From Paraburkholderia solitsugae (GTDB lineage: Bacteria; Pseudomonadota; Gammaproteobacteria; Burkholderiales; Burkholderiaceae): a DNA stretch of 64,000 bases. The stretch spans positions 1-64,000 of the forward strand of contig NZ_WOEY01000026.1 of assembly GCF_013177695.1 (NCBI RefSeq), in the 5' to 3' direction. The translations under genes were made by a program, and so were the position numbers. Below, piece by piece: positions 1 through 9,848 of the stretch. The notes under the pieces are model-generated. The model saw only the letters and a list, made by a program, of their open reading frames with translations. It was not told where the DNA came from and searched no databases. Position 1 is the stretch's first letter; each line of letters opens with the position of its first letter.

Positions 1-800
1 CGTGCACTCGCACATTCAGCCCTGGTGACAAAGCCATCATTCTTCCGGCGGCGCTGCGCGCGCCGAAAGGTACTTCACAGAACCGTCTGCTCGTTTCGCG
101 CGTGTGCCTCACTCGGCGCCGCGGCTCGCCGTTGCCTCACCAACGATTCTGCAAAGCGCCTGCGCTTCATTCGAAGTGCGAAGTCACTCCTGTACACGCT
201 GTCGCGACTTGTCGGTCGCTAGAAGCGCCAAGTGGCACTTCCCGAAGCAGATAACTTTTGGCACTTCGCCGCGGCACAGCCGACGGCTTCCAACGCCCTC
301 AAACGAAGCCCTTGGCTTCTCAGGCAGACTCGTCCGAGGCGAAGCCGATGGCTCCCACCGCGCACGAACGAGGCCCCTGGTTTCGCATGCATACCCGTCC
401 GCGACGCACGCGGTGCGGAGTGGGAGCTGATGAGCCCTTTGTCACTGACGCTGAAGGTGCGAGGGCACGGATTCCAGATGCACCACTACCGCAACTGTGC
501 GGGGGACCCACTTAAGAATTAGCGGTTTGAGCCGCTTTCTCTTGCTTACTTCTCTTTGCGGCCGGTGTATAGACCGGAGACATAGCTGCCGGCAAAGAGA
601 AGTAAGTGCCCGCCCCGCACAGGGGCGACGCTAATAAACCAATAACAAATCAAGGAAAGGCCAACACCGTAAGGGCACAACCAAAAAGCGCCGCGAAGGC
701 AGACAAACCAGACAAAGCCCAACGCCGCAGGCATACAGAAGAACAACCGCCGAGCAGGCAAAAAAACAAGCACCCCCACCGCCGGAGGCAAATCCGCACC
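1..800 (+). repeat. Dispersed hairpin repeat, copy A
   Basis: This gene-free stretch matches parts of the blocks at 45105-46100 and 57340-58300. Bases 37-80 are the reverse complement of the outer edge seen near 45750. Bases about 330-720 carry the common core: a conserved stretch ending in a run of G and C, the TTTGAGCCGC block, a long hairpin, the CCCCGCACAGGGG block and a tail of imperfect tandem units. The hairpin has 15-bp perfect arms, CTTACTTCTCTTTGC at 545-559 and its complement at 592-606. Its 32-nt loop contains a smaller CCGGT/ACCGG stem, which the other copies lack. I see no credible gene between here and bioA; short frames here are low-complexity. The block may extend left of the window. 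Confidence 0.8.
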
Positions 801-1040
801 TTAAACCCCAAATTCCCGCCCATAAGGTCCAACTACTTTGTCGTCGTCAACTCCGTCGATCAGCGACCTTCCGAACAAAACTGAAACGACCTGCATCGAA
901 CAGCTGCAAACCCCAGCGCCGCAGGCAAAAACCACCACCCCAACCCCTAGTGCACAGCGCGAAATAAACCGCTAATCTCGATCCCTCACGCCTCCCCAAG
1001 GCCGCGCGCAGCGCAAAGAAAAACCCGCAGCGCGAATGAA

Positions 1041-2444
1041 ATGGCCCTAAAAAAGCCAGCCGTGCAACGGCAAAAAGCACCTCGGAGTACCCCTTTGGAA
1101 AAGTCAGCATCTCCTGAAGACTGGATCACCCGCAGCCTGCGTGCCGTCTGGCACCCCTGCACCCAGATGAAACACCACGAGCGCCTGCCGCTGATCCCGG
1201 TCGCACGAGGCCAGGGCGCGTGGCTCTACGATCGCGCGAACAACCGGTATCTGGACGCGATCAGCTCCTGGTGGGTCAACCTGTTTGGTCATGCCAATCC
1301 TCGTATCAATGCAGCGTTGAAAGACCAGCTCGACACGCTCGAACACGCCATGCTCGCCGGCTGCACACACGAGCCAGCCATCGAACTCGCGGAGCGTCTT
1401 GGCGCACTCACGAACAACACGCTCGGCCACGCGTTCTTCGCGTCCGATGGCGCATCCGCCGTCGAAATCGCGTTGAAGATGAGCTTCCACTCGTGGCGCA
1501 ATCGCGGCTTCGCCGACAAGCAGGAATTCGTCTGCGTCGCCAACAGCTATCACGGCGAAACCATCGGCGCGCTCGGCGTCACCGATGTCGCGCTCTTCAA
1601 AGACGCCTACGATCCGCTGATCCGCAACGCACATGTCGTTGCATCGCCCGATGCGCGCCTCGCGCAACCAGGTGAAAGCGCAGTCGATGTGTCGCGCCGC
1701 GCACTCGATCAAGTTCGCTCGTTGTTCGAAGCACGCGCCTCGAAAATCTCCGCGCTGATCGTCGAGCCGCTCGTGCAATGCGCGGCCGGCATGGCGATGC
1801 ACGATCCGTCGTATATCGCCGGATTGCGCGCGCTCTGCGATCAGTACGGCGTGCATCTGATCGCCGATGAAATCGCCGTAGGTTGCGGTCGCACGGGTAC
1901 GTTCTTCGCGTGCGAACAAGCCGGCATCTGGCCGGACTTCCTGTGTCTGTCGAAAGGCATCAGCGGCGGCTATCTGCCGCTCTCGATCGTGCTGTCGCGC
2001 GATGAAATTTTCGAAGCCTTCTATCACGACGATACCGCGCGTGGCTTCCTGCACTCGCATTCGTACACGGGCAATCCGCTCGCGTGCCGCGCAGCGCTCG
2101 CCACGCTCGATCTCTTCGCAAGCGACAACGTGCTCGCCGTCAACATGCAGAAATCCGCGAAGCTGAAGGCCGCGCTCGCGCCGCTCGCCGAACATAAGCA
2201 GGTGCGCAATCTGCGTCAGTGCGGCACGATCTTCGCGTTCGATGCAGTGATCGACGACGCTCAGCAAGCCAAAACATTCTCGCGCCGCTTCTTCGAAAAC
2301 GCGTTGCAGCGCGAACTGCTGCTGCGTCCGATTTCGACGACGGTCTATCTGATGCCCCCCTACATCCTGGACGACGAAGAAATCGCGCTGCTCGCCTCGC
2401 GCACTCGCGACACCTTCGAAGCAACGCTCGCGGAGACCCGCTAA
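1041..2444 (+). CDS. bioA: Adenosylmethionine-8-amino-7-oxononanoate aminotransferase
   Basis: Class III PLP-dependent aminotransferase that makes 7,8-diaminononanoate from 8-amino-7-oxononanoate with SAM as amino donor, the third biotin-ring step. The [14 protein letters not shown] start of the core, the [10 protein letters not shown] block and the PLP lysine in LSKGISGG (about K305) are typical of BioA. First gene of bioA-bioF-bioD-bioB, and its stop overlaps the bioF start by one base. Start choice: the ATG at 1041 gives 467 aa but has no Shine-Dalgarno. An in-frame TTG at 1095, preceded by CGGAG at 1083-1087, gives 449 aa and begins close to where BioA similarity starts. The shorter form may be the real protein. 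Function is near certain; the start is not. Confidence 0.96.
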   Translation: MALKKPAVQRQKAPRSTPLEKSASPEDWITRSLRAVWHPCTQMKHHERLPLIPVARGQGAWLYDRANNRYLDAISSWWVNLFGHANPRINAALKDQLDTLEHAMLAGCTHEPAIELAERLGALTNNTLGHAFFASDGASAVEIALKMSFHSWRNRGFADKQEFVCVANSYHGETIGALGVTDVALFKDAYDPLIRNAHVVASPDARLAQPGESAVDVSRRALDQVRSLFEARASKISALIVEPLVQCAAGMAMHDPSYIAGLRALCDQYGVHLIADEIAVGCGRTGTFFACEQAGIWPDFLCLSKGISGGYLPLSIVLSRDEIFEAFYHDDTARGFLHSHSYTGNPLACRAALATLDLFASDNVLAVNMQKSAKLKAALAPLAEHKQVRNLRQCGTIFAFDAVIDDAQQAKTFSRRFFENALQRELLLRPISTTVYLMPPYILDDEEIALLASRTRDTFEATLAETR

Positions 2445-3628
2445 TGCACCTGCTCGACACACTCACAGAAGGCCTCAAGGAAATCGACGCGCGCGGTCTG
2501 CGCCGCCGTCGCCGTATCGCCGACACGCCGTGCGCCGCGCACATGACGGTCGACGGCCGCGCGATCATCGGCTTCGCAAGTAACGACTATCTGGGCCTTG
2601 CCGCGCATCCGCAACTGATCGCCGCCATCGCCGAAGGTGCGCAGCGCTACGGCGCCGGCAGCGGCGGTTCGCATCTGCTAGGCGGCCACTCGCGCGCGCA
2701 TGCGCAGCTCGAGGACGATCTGGCTGAATTCGCTGGCGGCTTCGTCGACAATGCGCGCGCGCTCTACTTCAGCACCGGCTACATGGCGAATCTCGCGACG
2801 CTCACCGCGCTCGCAGGCCGCGGCACGACGCTCTTCTCCGATGCGCTGAATCACGCGTCGCTGATCGACGGCGCGCGTTTGTCTCGCGCTGAAGTGCAGA
2901 TCTATCCGCACTGCGATACGGAAGCGTTGAGCGCGATGCTCGAGGCCTCGGACGCCGAAGTCAAAGTGATCGTCTCCGATACGGTATTCAGTATGGACGG
3001 CGATATCGCGCCCCTGCCGCGTCTGCTCGAACTCGCGGAACAGCATGGCGCATGGCTGATCGTCGACGACGCGCACGGTTTCGGCGTGCTCGGCCCGCAA
3101 GGCCGCGGCGCAATCGCCCAGGCCGCATTGCGCTCGCCGAATCTGATTTCGATCGGCACGCTCGGTAAAGCGGCAGGCGTATCGGGCGCATTCGTCGTCG
3201 CGCATGAGACCGTGATCGAATGGCTCGTGCAGCGCGCGCGACCGTACATTTTCACGACCGCGTCGGTGCCGGCGGCGGCGCATGCGGTGTCGGCGAGTCT
3301 GCGCATCATCGGCGGCGACGAAGGTGACGCGCGGCGCGCCCATCTCCAGCAACTGATCGAACGCACGCGCGCAATGCTAAAAGCGACGCCATGGCTGCCG
3401 GTCGATTCGCACACCGCCGTGCAACCGCTGATCATCGGCGCGAACGAAGCCACACTCGACATCGCCGCCACGCTCGACCGTGCGGGTCTCTGGGTACCGG
3501 CGATCCGTCCGCCGACCGTCCCCACTGGTACGTCGCGGCTGCGCATTTCGCTTTCTGCCGCGCATTCGCAAGCGGATCTGGACCGGCTCGAAGCGGGCTT
3601 GCAACAACTCGGGGCGAAGGCGGCATGA
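2444..3628 (+). CDS. bioF: 8-amino-7-oxononanoate synthase
   Basis: Alpha-oxoamine synthase (PLP type II fold) that condenses pimeloyl-ACP or pimeloyl-CoA with L-alanine to 8-amino-7-oxononanoate. The 394-residue product has [10 protein letters not shown] near the N-terminus, the [10 protein letters not shown] glycine block, [10 protein letters not shown] and the PLP lysine K242 in GTLGKAAG. The chosen ATG overlaps the bioA stop (TAATG), with GGAG about 9 bases upstream inside bioA. The frame is open further upstream but that part is antisense-like and not part of the family. Translational coupling to bioA on the left and bioD on the right is likely. Confidence 0.97.
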   Translation: MHLLDTLTEGLKEIDARGLRRRRRIADTPCAAHMTVDGRAIIGFASNDYLGLAAHPQLIAAIAEGAQRYGAGSGGSHLLGGHSRAHAQLEDDLAEFAGGFVDNARALYFSTGYMANLATLTALAGRGTTLFSDALNHASLIDGARLSRAEVQIYPHCDTEALSAMLEASDAEVKVIVSDTVFSMDGDIAPLPRLLELAEQHGAWLIVDDAHGFGVLGPQGRGAIAQAALRSPNLISIGTLGKAAGVSGAFVVAHETVIEWLVQRARPYIFTTASVPAAAHAVSASLRIIGGDEGDARRAHLQQLIERTRAMLKATPWLPVDSHTAVQPLIIGANEATLDIAATLDRAGLWVPAIRPPTVPTGTSRLRISLSAAHSQADLDRLEAGLQQLGAKAA

Positions 3629-4356
3629 GTAGCTCGAGTCAAAGCGCGCTGTCTCTATTCGTCACCGGCACCGATACGGAAATCGGCAAGACCTTTGTAT
3701 CCTCGGCGCTTTTGCGCGGTTTCGTCCGCGAAGGCCTGCAAGCCGCCGCGATGAAGCCGATCGCCGCGGGCGCGTTCGAGATGAACGGCGTGTTGCATAA
3801 CGAAGACGCCGATCAACTCGATGCCGCGTCGAGCGTGTTGCTGCCGCCGGCAATTCGCACGCCGTATCTGCTGAAAGAACCAGCCGCGCCGCACATCGCC
3901 GCCGCGCTGGAAAACGTCACGTTCGATCTCGACCATATCGTCGATTGCCACACGCAAGCTCTGAAGCAAGCCGACATCGTTGTGGTTGAAGGCGTCGGCG
4001 GCTTTCGCGTGCCGCTGACCGCCACGCAGGACACCGCCGATCTCGCCGTCGCGCTGAAGCTGCCAGTCGTGCTGGTGGTCGGCATGCGCCTCGGTTGCAT
4101 CAGCCACGCGCTGCTCACCGCCGAAGCCATCGCCGCGCGTGGGCTGACGCTTGCGGGTTGGGTGGCCAACCGCGTCGATCCGGACATGACGTTCCCCGAC
4201 GAAAACATCGCCTCGATTCGCGAGCATCTTGCGCGCGAACACGACGCCCCCTTGCTCGGCATCGTGCCGCATTTGAAACCGGCTTCGCCCGAACTCGCGG
4301 CGGATCAACTCGACATCAACCGACTCCTGCAGACGCTGCGTCACACGCAGCGCTGA
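3625..4356 (+). CDS. bioD: Dethiobiotin synthetase
   Basis: ATP-dependent carboxylase that closes the ureido ring of dethiobiotin from diaminononanoate and CO2. 243 residues. The N-terminal P-loop GTDTEIGKT (residues 15-23), the AMKPIAAG segment after it and the [12 protein letters not shown] block are hallmarks of BioD. The ATGA overlap with the bioF stop fixes the start; the longer open frame upstream only reads bioF in another phase. Third gene of the operon, followed by a 34-base gap to bioB. Confidence 0.97.
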   Translation: MSSSSQSALSLFVTGTDTEIGKTFVSSALLRGFVREGLQAAAMKPIAAGAFEMNGVLHNEDADQLDAASSVLLPPAIRTPYLLKEPAAPHIAAALENVTFDLDHIVDCHTQALKQADIVVVEGVGGFRVPLTATQDTADLAVALKLPVVLVVGMRLGCISHALLTAEAIAARGLTLAGWVANRVDPDMTFPDENIASIREHLAREHDAPLLGIVPHLKPASPELAADQLDINRLLQTLRHTQR

Positions 4357-4390
4357 ACACCCATTACATCCATCCATGAGGATTGACGAC

Positions 4391-5470
4391 ATGACGCAAC
4401 TGAACATCGCTCCGACGCCAGCCGACACGGCCGCCGCCAACAACAACGCAGCAGCAGGTACCAAGCCGATGGCCAAGTGGCGCGTCGCAGACATCGTCGC
4501 GTTGTACGAACTGCCGTTCAACGACCTGATGTTCCGCGCGCAGCAAACTCATCGCGAACATTTCGACGCCAACACCGTGCAACTGTCGACGCTTCTGTCG
4601 ATCAAGACCGGCGGTTGTGAAGAAGATTGCGCGTACTGTCCGCAGTCGGTGCATCACGACACCGGCCTGCAAGCCGACAAGCTGATGCCGGTCGATGAAG
4701 TATTGGCTGCCGCTAAGGTCGCCAAGGAAAACGGCGCGACGCGTTTCTGCATGGGCGCGGCGTGGCGCAATCCGAAGGACCGTCACCTCGAACCGATCAA
4801 GGACATGATCCGCGGCGTGAAGGCGATGGGCCTCGAGACCTGCGTGACGCTCGGCATGCTGGAAACACATCAGGCACAAGGTCTGCGCGAAGCGGGCCTC
4901 GACTACTACAACCACAACCTCGATACGTCGCCGGAGTTCTACGGCCAGATCATTTCGACGCGCACGTATCAGGACCGTCTCGACACGCTGGAACGCGTGC
5001 GCGATGCGGGCATCAACGTGTGCTGCGGCGGTATTGTCGGTCTGGGCGAATCGCGCCGTGAGCGCGCCGGCCTGATCGCGCAACTGGCGAACATGGAGCC
5101 GTATCCGGAATCAGTGCCCATCAACAACCTGGTCCAAGTGGAAGGCACGCCGCTAACCGGCACCGAAGCGATCGATCCGTTCGAATTCGTCCGTACGATT
5201 GCAGTTGCACGCATCACCATGCCGCGCGCGATGGTGCGTCTGTCGGCAGGTCGCGAACAGATGGACGAAGCGTTGCAGGCCTTGTGCTTCCTCGCCGGCG
5301 CGAACTCGATTTTCTACGGCGATCAGTTGCTGACTACCAGCAACCCGCAAGCGGAAGCAGACCGCAAGCTGCTCGAACGCCTCGGTATTCGCGCGGAAGC
5401 GGCGCAGCAGATGCCGCTGGATCAAAGCGGTTGCGAGCATAGCTGCGATAAGCACGCTGCGCCGAACTAA
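4391..5470 (+). CDS. bioB: Biotin synthase (radical SAM)
   Basis: Radical SAM enzyme that inserts sulfur into dethiobiotin. The C76-x3-C80-x2-C83 motif (CEEDCAYC) binds the 4Fe-4S cluster; YNHNLDTS and the C-terminal [14 protein letters not shown] block are typical. 359 residues with the start at 4391. An in-frame ATG at 4376 is rejected because TGAGGA at 4377-4382, the obvious ribosome binding site 8 bases before 4391, overlaps it. The residues before the core are Ala/Asn rich and probably disordered. Last gene of the operon, followed by a terminator. Confidence 0.98.
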   Translation: MTQLNIAPTPADTAAANNNAAAGTKPMAKWRVADIVALYELPFNDLMFRAQQTHREHFDANTVQLSTLLSIKTGGCEEDCAYCPQSVHHDTGLQADKLMPVDEVLAAAKVAKENGATRFCMGAAWRNPKDRHLEPIKDMIRGVKAMGLETCVTLGMLETHQAQGLREAGLDYYNHNLDTSPEFYGQIISTRTYQDRLDTLERVRDAGINVCCGGIVGLGESRRERAGLIAQLANMEPYPESVPINNLVQVEGTPLTGTEAIDPFEFVRTIAVARITMPRAMVRLSAGREQMDEALQALCFLAGANSIFYGDQLLTTSNPQAEADRKLLERLGIRAEAAQQMPLDQSGCEHSCDKHAAPN

Positions 5471-5511
5471 AGAACCGGACGTTCAGCAGCGTAGCAAGTA
5501 CGCGCAATAAA

Positions 5512-5598
5512 AAAGGCCGCCTCGGAAATGCGCTGCACCCGAATCGTTGGACGAATGTCCAACTTTTTAGAGTGCCGTTCAGAAACGAGGCGGCCTTT
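5512..5598. terminator. Bidirectional terminator between bioB and the sulfate-binding protein gene
   Basis: Inner hairpin GTTGGAC/GTCCAAC (5546-5552 and 5557-5563) followed by five T ends the bioB transcript on the plus strand. Outer 13-bp perfect arms AAAGGCCGCCTCG (5512-5524) and its complement (5586-5598) enclose it. Read on the minus strand the outer arm runs into TTTTTT, suiting the convergent sulfate-binding protein gene that ends at 5618. Confidence 0.85.
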
Positions 5599-5617
5599 CT
5601 ACTTCTAAGGCAGCGCT

Positions 5618-6643
5618 TTACTTCTTATCCACGATGATCTGATCGAACGTCCCACCGTCGGAGAAATGCGTTTGCTGCGCTTTCTGCCAGTTGCCGAACA
5701 TCTCTTCGACGGTGAAGGTCTTGATCGGCTTGAACTCAGCCGCGTGCTTCGCGAGCACGTTCTTATCGCGCGGACGCAGATGATGCTGCGCAATGATTTC
5801 CTGCGCGGCCGGCGACCATAGATAGTCGAGATACGCCTGCGCTTCCTTGCGCGTGCCGCGCTTGTCGACCACCTTGTCGACGAGCGACACCGGCGGTGCG
5901 GCCAGCAAGCTCACCGACGGATATACCGCTTCGAAATTGCCCGCGCCCACACCCGTGTCGATCAACGACACTTCGTTTTCGAACGTCACCAGCACGTCAC
6001 CGATACCGCGTTGCGTGAAAGTCGTCGTCGCACCGCGGCCGCCCGTATCGAGCACCGGCACGTTCTTAAAGATCGCCTTTTCGAAGTCGAGCGCCTGGGC
6101 ATCGGTGCCGCCGTGTTGCTTGCGATAACCCCATGCAGCCAGATACGTGTAGCGGCCGTTACCCGAGGTCTTCGGATTGGCGATCACCACTTGCACGCCG
6201 GGTTTGGCGAGGTCGTCCCAGTCCTTGATGTGCTTCGGATTGCCCTTGCGCACGAGGAACACCATCGTCGTGGTGTACGGAGCGCTGTCGTCCGGCAGAC
6301 GCGCGCGCCAGTTGGCGGGTACCAGTTGGCCCTTTTCGGCGAGCAGGTCGATGTCGTTCGGCTGGTTCATCGTCACGACGTCAGCCTGCAGCCCTTGCAA
6401 CACCGACAGCGCCTGCGCGCTCGACGCGCCATGCGACTGGCGAATCGACACGGTCTCGCCGCTCTTCTGCTTGTATGCCGTGGCGAAGCCGGCGTTGATG
6501 TCCTTGTACAGTTCGCGCGTCACGTCGTACGACACATTGAGCAGCGACGTGTCTGCGTGTGCCGTCGAGATGCCGCCGAGCGCGAGCGTCATTGCCGTCA
6601 TGCCGGCTGCCAGCCAGCGCGATGTCCCCGCCTTGCCTGCCAT
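5618..6643 (-). CDS. sbp: Sulfate/thiosulfate ABC transporter periplasmic binding protein
   Basis: Periplasmic solute-binding protein of the Sbp/CysP family, 341 residues with an N-terminal signal peptide ending near AHA. The mature start (LLNVSYDVTRELY), the SHGASSAQA loop, DVVTMNQPNDID and the NPKTSGNGRYTYLAAWGY block are family signatures for binding unhydrated sulfate through backbone amides. The start at 6643 has GGGGA a few bases upstream; an upstream in-frame ATG lacks one. No cysT, cysW or cysA gene lies beside it, so it must share a permease encoded elsewhere. Confidence 0.93.
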   Translation of the reverse strand: MAGKAGTSRWLAAGMTAMTLALGGISTAHADTSLLNVSYDVTRELYKDINAGFATAYKQKSGETVSIRQSHGASSAQALSVLQGLQADVVTMNQPNDIDLLAEKGQLVPANWRARLPDDSAPYTTTMVFLVRKGNPKHIKDWDDLAKPGVQVVIANPKTSGNGRYTYLAAWGYRKQHGGTDAQALDFEKAIFKNVPVLDTGGRGATTTFTQRGIGDVLVTFENEVSLIDTGVGAGNFEAVYPSVSLLAAPPVSLVDKVVDKRGTRKEAQAYLDYLWSPAAQEIIAQHHLRPRDKNVLAKHAAEFKPIKTFTVEEMFGNWQKAQQTHFSDGGTFDQIIVDKK

Positions 6644-6815
6644 CCTGTCCCCGCCTATCGATGATGAAAATCTGTGGCCGCACAAACGAGCGGCGTGAAG
6701 CGGGATTCTAACGGATTGCTTACTTGTTCACTCACATTCGATTACGCGCTCAGCTATGTGTCTGGTTACTTGATCGCCCGCACTGCGATTGATGCCCAAA
6801 CGCCGGGTGAAACAC

Positions 6816-7418
6816 TCAAACGAACGCGTGCTGCGCGACCTCGAACGCCTCCTCGCGAAAGCGCAGCGGCGCCGCGCAATGCACCAGCGTGTCGACGAAA
6901 TATTTGGCACGCGGCCACGGGCCGAATCCCGCCGCGGTGTTGATGTGTCCCGCGTCGCCGAGATTCACGAACGCGCTGCCGAAACGCTGCGCGAGATCGC
7001 GTGAACCGGCGAGCGGCATCCACGGGTCGGTTTCACTGCCGATCAGAATCGACGGCACGCCGAGACGCCGCGCGTCGAACGGTCCGGCGAAAGCGAATTT
7101 CTCCGGGCTCGCGGGCGCGACGAACAGCACGCCGACGACATCGTTCGCATACGACGCCTGCTGCAGTGCATGCGCGGTCGCAAGGCAACCGAAGCTATGG
7201 GCGGCCAGCACGAACGGCCCACGTTCGCGCGCGAGCAGATCGCGCAGCGACCTCGCCCAGACAGCGACGTCCGGGGCATCCCAGTCGGCCTGTTCGACGC
7301 GCAACGAGCGTGCGAATTGCCGTTCGAGCCATGTTTGCCAGTGCGCGCCCTCGCTGCCGTGCAGGCCGGGAACGGTAACGAGCCGCGGCGGCCATGTCGA
7401 TTTGGTGCATGAAAGCAT
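6816..7418 (-). CDS. RBBP9/YdeN-family serine hydrolase
   Basis: Small alpha/beta hydrolase, 200 residues, no signal peptide. The opening VTVPGLHGSEGAHWQTWLE, the nucleophile elbow AHSFG, an aspartate in SETDPWMP and a histidine in GDAGHIN form the usual triad of the RBBP9/YdeN group. Substrate unknown; members are carboxylesterase-like. Start at 7418 is preceded by GAGGG six bases away; the longer frame from 7472 lacks a good site. It lies upstream of and in line with the sulfate-binding gene, but the gap of about 170 bases argues against tight coupling. Confidence 0.82.
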   Translation of the reverse strand: MLSCTKSTWPPRLVTVPGLHGSEGAHWQTWLERQFARSLRVEQADWDAPDVAVWARSLRDLLARERGPFVLAAHSFGCLATAHALQQASYANDVVGVLFVAPASPEKFAFAGPFDARRLGVPSILIGSETDPWMPLAGSRDLAQRFGSAFVNLGDAGHINTAAGFGPWPRAKYFVDTLVHCAAPLRFREEAFEVAQHAFV

Positions 7419-7636
7419 GTCAGTCCCTCGCTGCCGGAATCCGGACAGTGATTGTCCCGCCGGGCGCCGCAAGGGCGAACCAAGTTTTTGTGCTTTGTTT
7501 ATGGGGCAAATGCACGGCCGATCGCTTCGCCCGGCCGAGCCAGAGGCTCAGGCCTAAACCGCACGCCCGTGCGCAAACGCGCGCGATTCGCGTCGAAAAA
7601 GTAGAATGAAGCCTATCCATAAAAGGAGGAGGCCCC

Positions 7637-7738
7637 ATGCCGCAAACGTCGTCTGAAGCGCCACGGGCGTTGCAGCCGTTCTATCGGGCCTCTCCCGTCA
7701 TCCGACTCGACAACGCGCGCGCCTTCCGGACCGTATGA
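7637..7738 (+). CDS. Small 33-residue protein or leader peptide coupled to ghrA
   Basis: Short frame preceded by an exceptionally strong Shine-Dalgarno (AAGGAGGAGG at 7623-7632, about 5 bases from ATG). It encodes 33 residues starting MPQTSSEAPRAL and ending DNARAFRTV. Its TGA overlaps the ghrA ATG as ATGA at 7735-7738, so ribosomes ending here could restart on ghrA, whose own ribosome binding site is poor. No membrane segment or known motif. It could be a genuine small protein or a leader that sets ghrA translation. Function unknown. Confidence 0.55.
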   Translation: MPQTSSEAPRALQPFYRASPVIRLDNARAFRTV

Positions 7739-8676
7739 AAATCCTCTTCTACATGCCGCATGCCGACGCCACCGCGTGGCTTCACGACTTCGCCCGCGTG
7801 CTGCCGGAAGCCGAACTGCGCGAATGGCAGACGGGCGACACCGAACCAGCCGATTTCGCGGTCGTGTGGCGCCCGCCGCGCGAGATGCTGGCCAGCCGCG
7901 ACGGCCTGCGTGCGATCTTCAATCTCGGCGCGGGCGTCGATGCAATCCTCGCGCTCGAACACGAGCAACCCGGCACGTTGCCGCGCAGCGCCCAGTTGAT
8001 CCGGCTCGAAGACACCGGCATGGCCCTGCAAATGGCCGAGTACGTGACGCATGCCGTGCTGCGCTACCTGCGCCGTTTCGACGAATACCAGACGCTGCAA
8101 AGCGAACGCCGCTGGGAAGTGCTCGATCCGCACCCACGCGAGACCTTCACCGTCGGCGTGCTCGGGCTTGGTGTGCTCGGCGCGCATGTCGCGCAAGCGG
8201 TCGCGGCGTTTGGAATGCCGGTGCGCGGATATAGCCGCAGTGCGCGGCAAATCGATGGCATCACGACATTTGCTGGCGTTGCACAGTTCGACGCGTTTCT
8301 CGACGGCGTGAAAGTGCTGGTGAATCTGCTGCCGCATACGCCGGATACGGGCGACGTGCTGAACCAGCACACCTTCTCGAAGCTCGCGAAGGGTGCGTAT
8401 CTGATCAACGTCGCACGCGGCGGCCATCTGGTCGAACAGGATCTGCTCGAAGCGCTCGCTAGCGGCCAGCTCGCCGCCGCGACGCTCGACGTATTCCGTG
8501 AAGAACCGCTGCCGCCCGATCATCTGTTCTGGCAGGAGCCGCGCATCACGATCACGCCGCACATGTCCGCGCTCACGTTGCGCGAAGAGAGCGTCGCGCA
8601 GGTCGCACAGAAAATGTCGGCGCTGATGCGCGGCGAAGCGGTAAGCGGCGTGGTCGATATTGAACGTGGATACTGA
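7735..8676 (+). CDS. ghrA: Glyoxylate/hydroxypyruvate reductase A (D-2-hydroxyacid dehydrogenase)
   Basis: NAD(P)H-dependent reductase of glyoxylate and hydroxypyruvate in the cytosol. 313 residues. The VVWRPP and NLGAGVD blocks are GhrA-like. A Rossmann motif GVLGLGVLGAHVA, LLPHTPDTG, NVARGGHLV (substrate Arg), DVFREEPLP and ITPHMSALT (catalytic His) follow in order. It begins inside the stop of the small frame at 7637-7738. After it, about 200 bases hold two copies of a palindromic repeat before the next operon. Confidence 0.93.
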   Translation: MKILFYMPHADATAWLHDFARVLPEAELREWQTGDTEPADFAVVWRPPREMLASRDGLRAIFNLGAGVDAILALEHEQPGTLPRSAQLIRLEDTGMALQMAEYVTHAVLRYLRRFDEYQTLQSERRWEVLDPHPRETFTVGVLGLGVLGAHVAQAVAAFGMPVRGYSRSARQIDGITTFAGVAQFDAFLDGVKVLVNLLPHTPDTGDVLNQHTFSKLAKGAYLINVARGGHLVEQDLLEALASGQLAAATLDVFREEPLPPDHLFWQEPRITITPHMSALTLREESVAQVAQKMSALMRGEAVSGVVDIERGY

Positions 8677-8773
8677 GCGCGGATACTGAACACAGACATC
8701 GAGCACGGGTTTTGAACACCGCCACCGAATCAAACTGAGCAACTGAAGGAGCGCCGCCACGCGCGGGCTCATT

Positions 8774-8863
8774 GCGTGGGACCGGAGTAACGCGCTAAAG
8801 CGCAAACTCCGATGGACAGCTTTGCATGGGACCGGAGTAAGCGCTAAAGCGCAAACTCCGGTC
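8774..8863. repeat. Two tandem copies of a nested palindrome
   Basis: Two units about 50 bases apart share TGGGACCGGAGT...ACTCCG. The second folds perfectly: ACCGGAGT (8831-8838) pairs with 8855-8862, and inside it GCGCT (8841-8845) pairs with AGCGC (8848-8852), with AA steps between the stems. The first copy (8783-8811) has one extra base and lacks the last pairs. They lie in the leader of the HMG-CoA lyase operon, 20 bases before its start codon, so they may be transcribed. Confidence 0.8.
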
Positions 8864-8880
8864 GACACAGGAGAGACATC

Positions 8881-9807
8881 ATGGCCTTGCCCCAAAGCGT
8901 CAAAATCGTCGAAGTCGGTCCGCGTGACGGACTGCAGAACGAGAAGGAATTCGTCCCCACCGCCGTCAAGATCGACTTGATCAACCGCTTGTCGGCAGCG
9001 GGGTTCCGTAACGTCGAAGCGGCGTCGTTTGTGTCGCCGAAATGGGTGCCGCAGATGGCCGACGGCGCCGACGTCATGGCCGGCATCGAGCGCCGCGCCG
9101 GCACGATCTACTCGGTGCTGACGCCGAATCTGCGCGGTTTCGAGGGCGCGCTCGCGGCGCGCGCGGACGAGATCGTGATCTTCGGCGCGGCCAGCGAAGC
9201 GTTCTCGCAGAAGAACATCAATTGCAGCATCGCGGAAAGCATCGATCGATTCGCGCCCGTCGCGCAGGCTGCGAAGGAACATGGCTTGCGAATTCGCGGC
9301 AGCGTGTCGTGTGCGCTTGGTTGTCCGTATCAAGGCGAGGTGCCGGTGGCCTCGGTGGTCGATGTGGTGGAGCGTTTCGCGGCCCTGGGCTGCGATGAGA
9401 TCGATATTGCGGACACGATCGGCGTCGGCACGCCGAAGCGCACGCGCGAAGTCTTCGAGGCGGTCACCCGGGTGTTTCCGCGCGAACGTCTGTCGGGGCA
9501 CTTTCACGACACCTACGGTCAGGCGCTCGCGAATATCTACGCCGCGTTGCAGGAAGGCATCGAGATTTACCACGCCTCCGTGTCAGGGCTCGGCGGCTGT
9601 CCGTATGCGAAGGGCGCGACCGGCAACGTAGCGACCGAGGATGTGCTGTATCTGATGAATGGCCTCGGCATCGAGACCGGCATCGATCTCGCGCAAGTCG
9701 TGGCGATCGGCGATTTCATTTCGACATCGATCGGCAAGCCTAACGTCTCGCGCGCCGGCAAGGCACTGCTCGCCAAAGCACGCAGCGAACAAGGCGACTG
9801 CGTCTGA
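8881..9807 (+). CDS. mvaB: Hydroxymethylglutaryl-CoA lyase
   Basis: Cleaves HMG-CoA to acetyl-CoA and acetoacetate, the last step of leucine catabolism. HMGL-like TIM barrel of 308 residues: VEVGPRDGLQNE at the N-terminus (metal Asp and catalytic Arg), EAASFVSPKWVPQMAD, SGHFHDTYGQALAN (metal His pair) and the active-site Cys240 in GLGGCPYAKGATGN. Good AGGAG before the ATG. First gene of a five-gene operon whose later members are not leucine-pathway genes. The more usual liu neighbours are absent. Confidence 0.96.
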   Translation: MALPQSVKIVEVGPRDGLQNEKEFVPTAVKIDLINRLSAAGFRNVEAASFVSPKWVPQMADGADVMAGIERRAGTIYSVLTPNLRGFEGALAARADEIVIFGAASEAFSQKNINCSIAESIDRFAPVAQAAKEHGLRIRGSVSCALGCPYQGEVPVASVVDVVERFAALGCDEIDIADTIGVGTPKRTREVFEAVTRVFPRERLSGHFHDTYGQALANIYAALQEGIEIYHASVSGLGGCPYAKGATGNVATEDVLYLMNGLGIETGIDLAQVVAIGDFISTSIGKPNVSRAGKALLAKARSEQGDCV

Positions 9808-9848
9808 CGGTCGCCGCTCATCCTGCCAATATTTGAGGACCTGAAACG

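Noticed and set aside
7681-9573. Open frame of 630 codons on the minus strand
   Set aside because: Antisense to ghrA and HMG-CoA lyase, Arg/His-rich composition, no ribosome binding site; an effect of high GC content.
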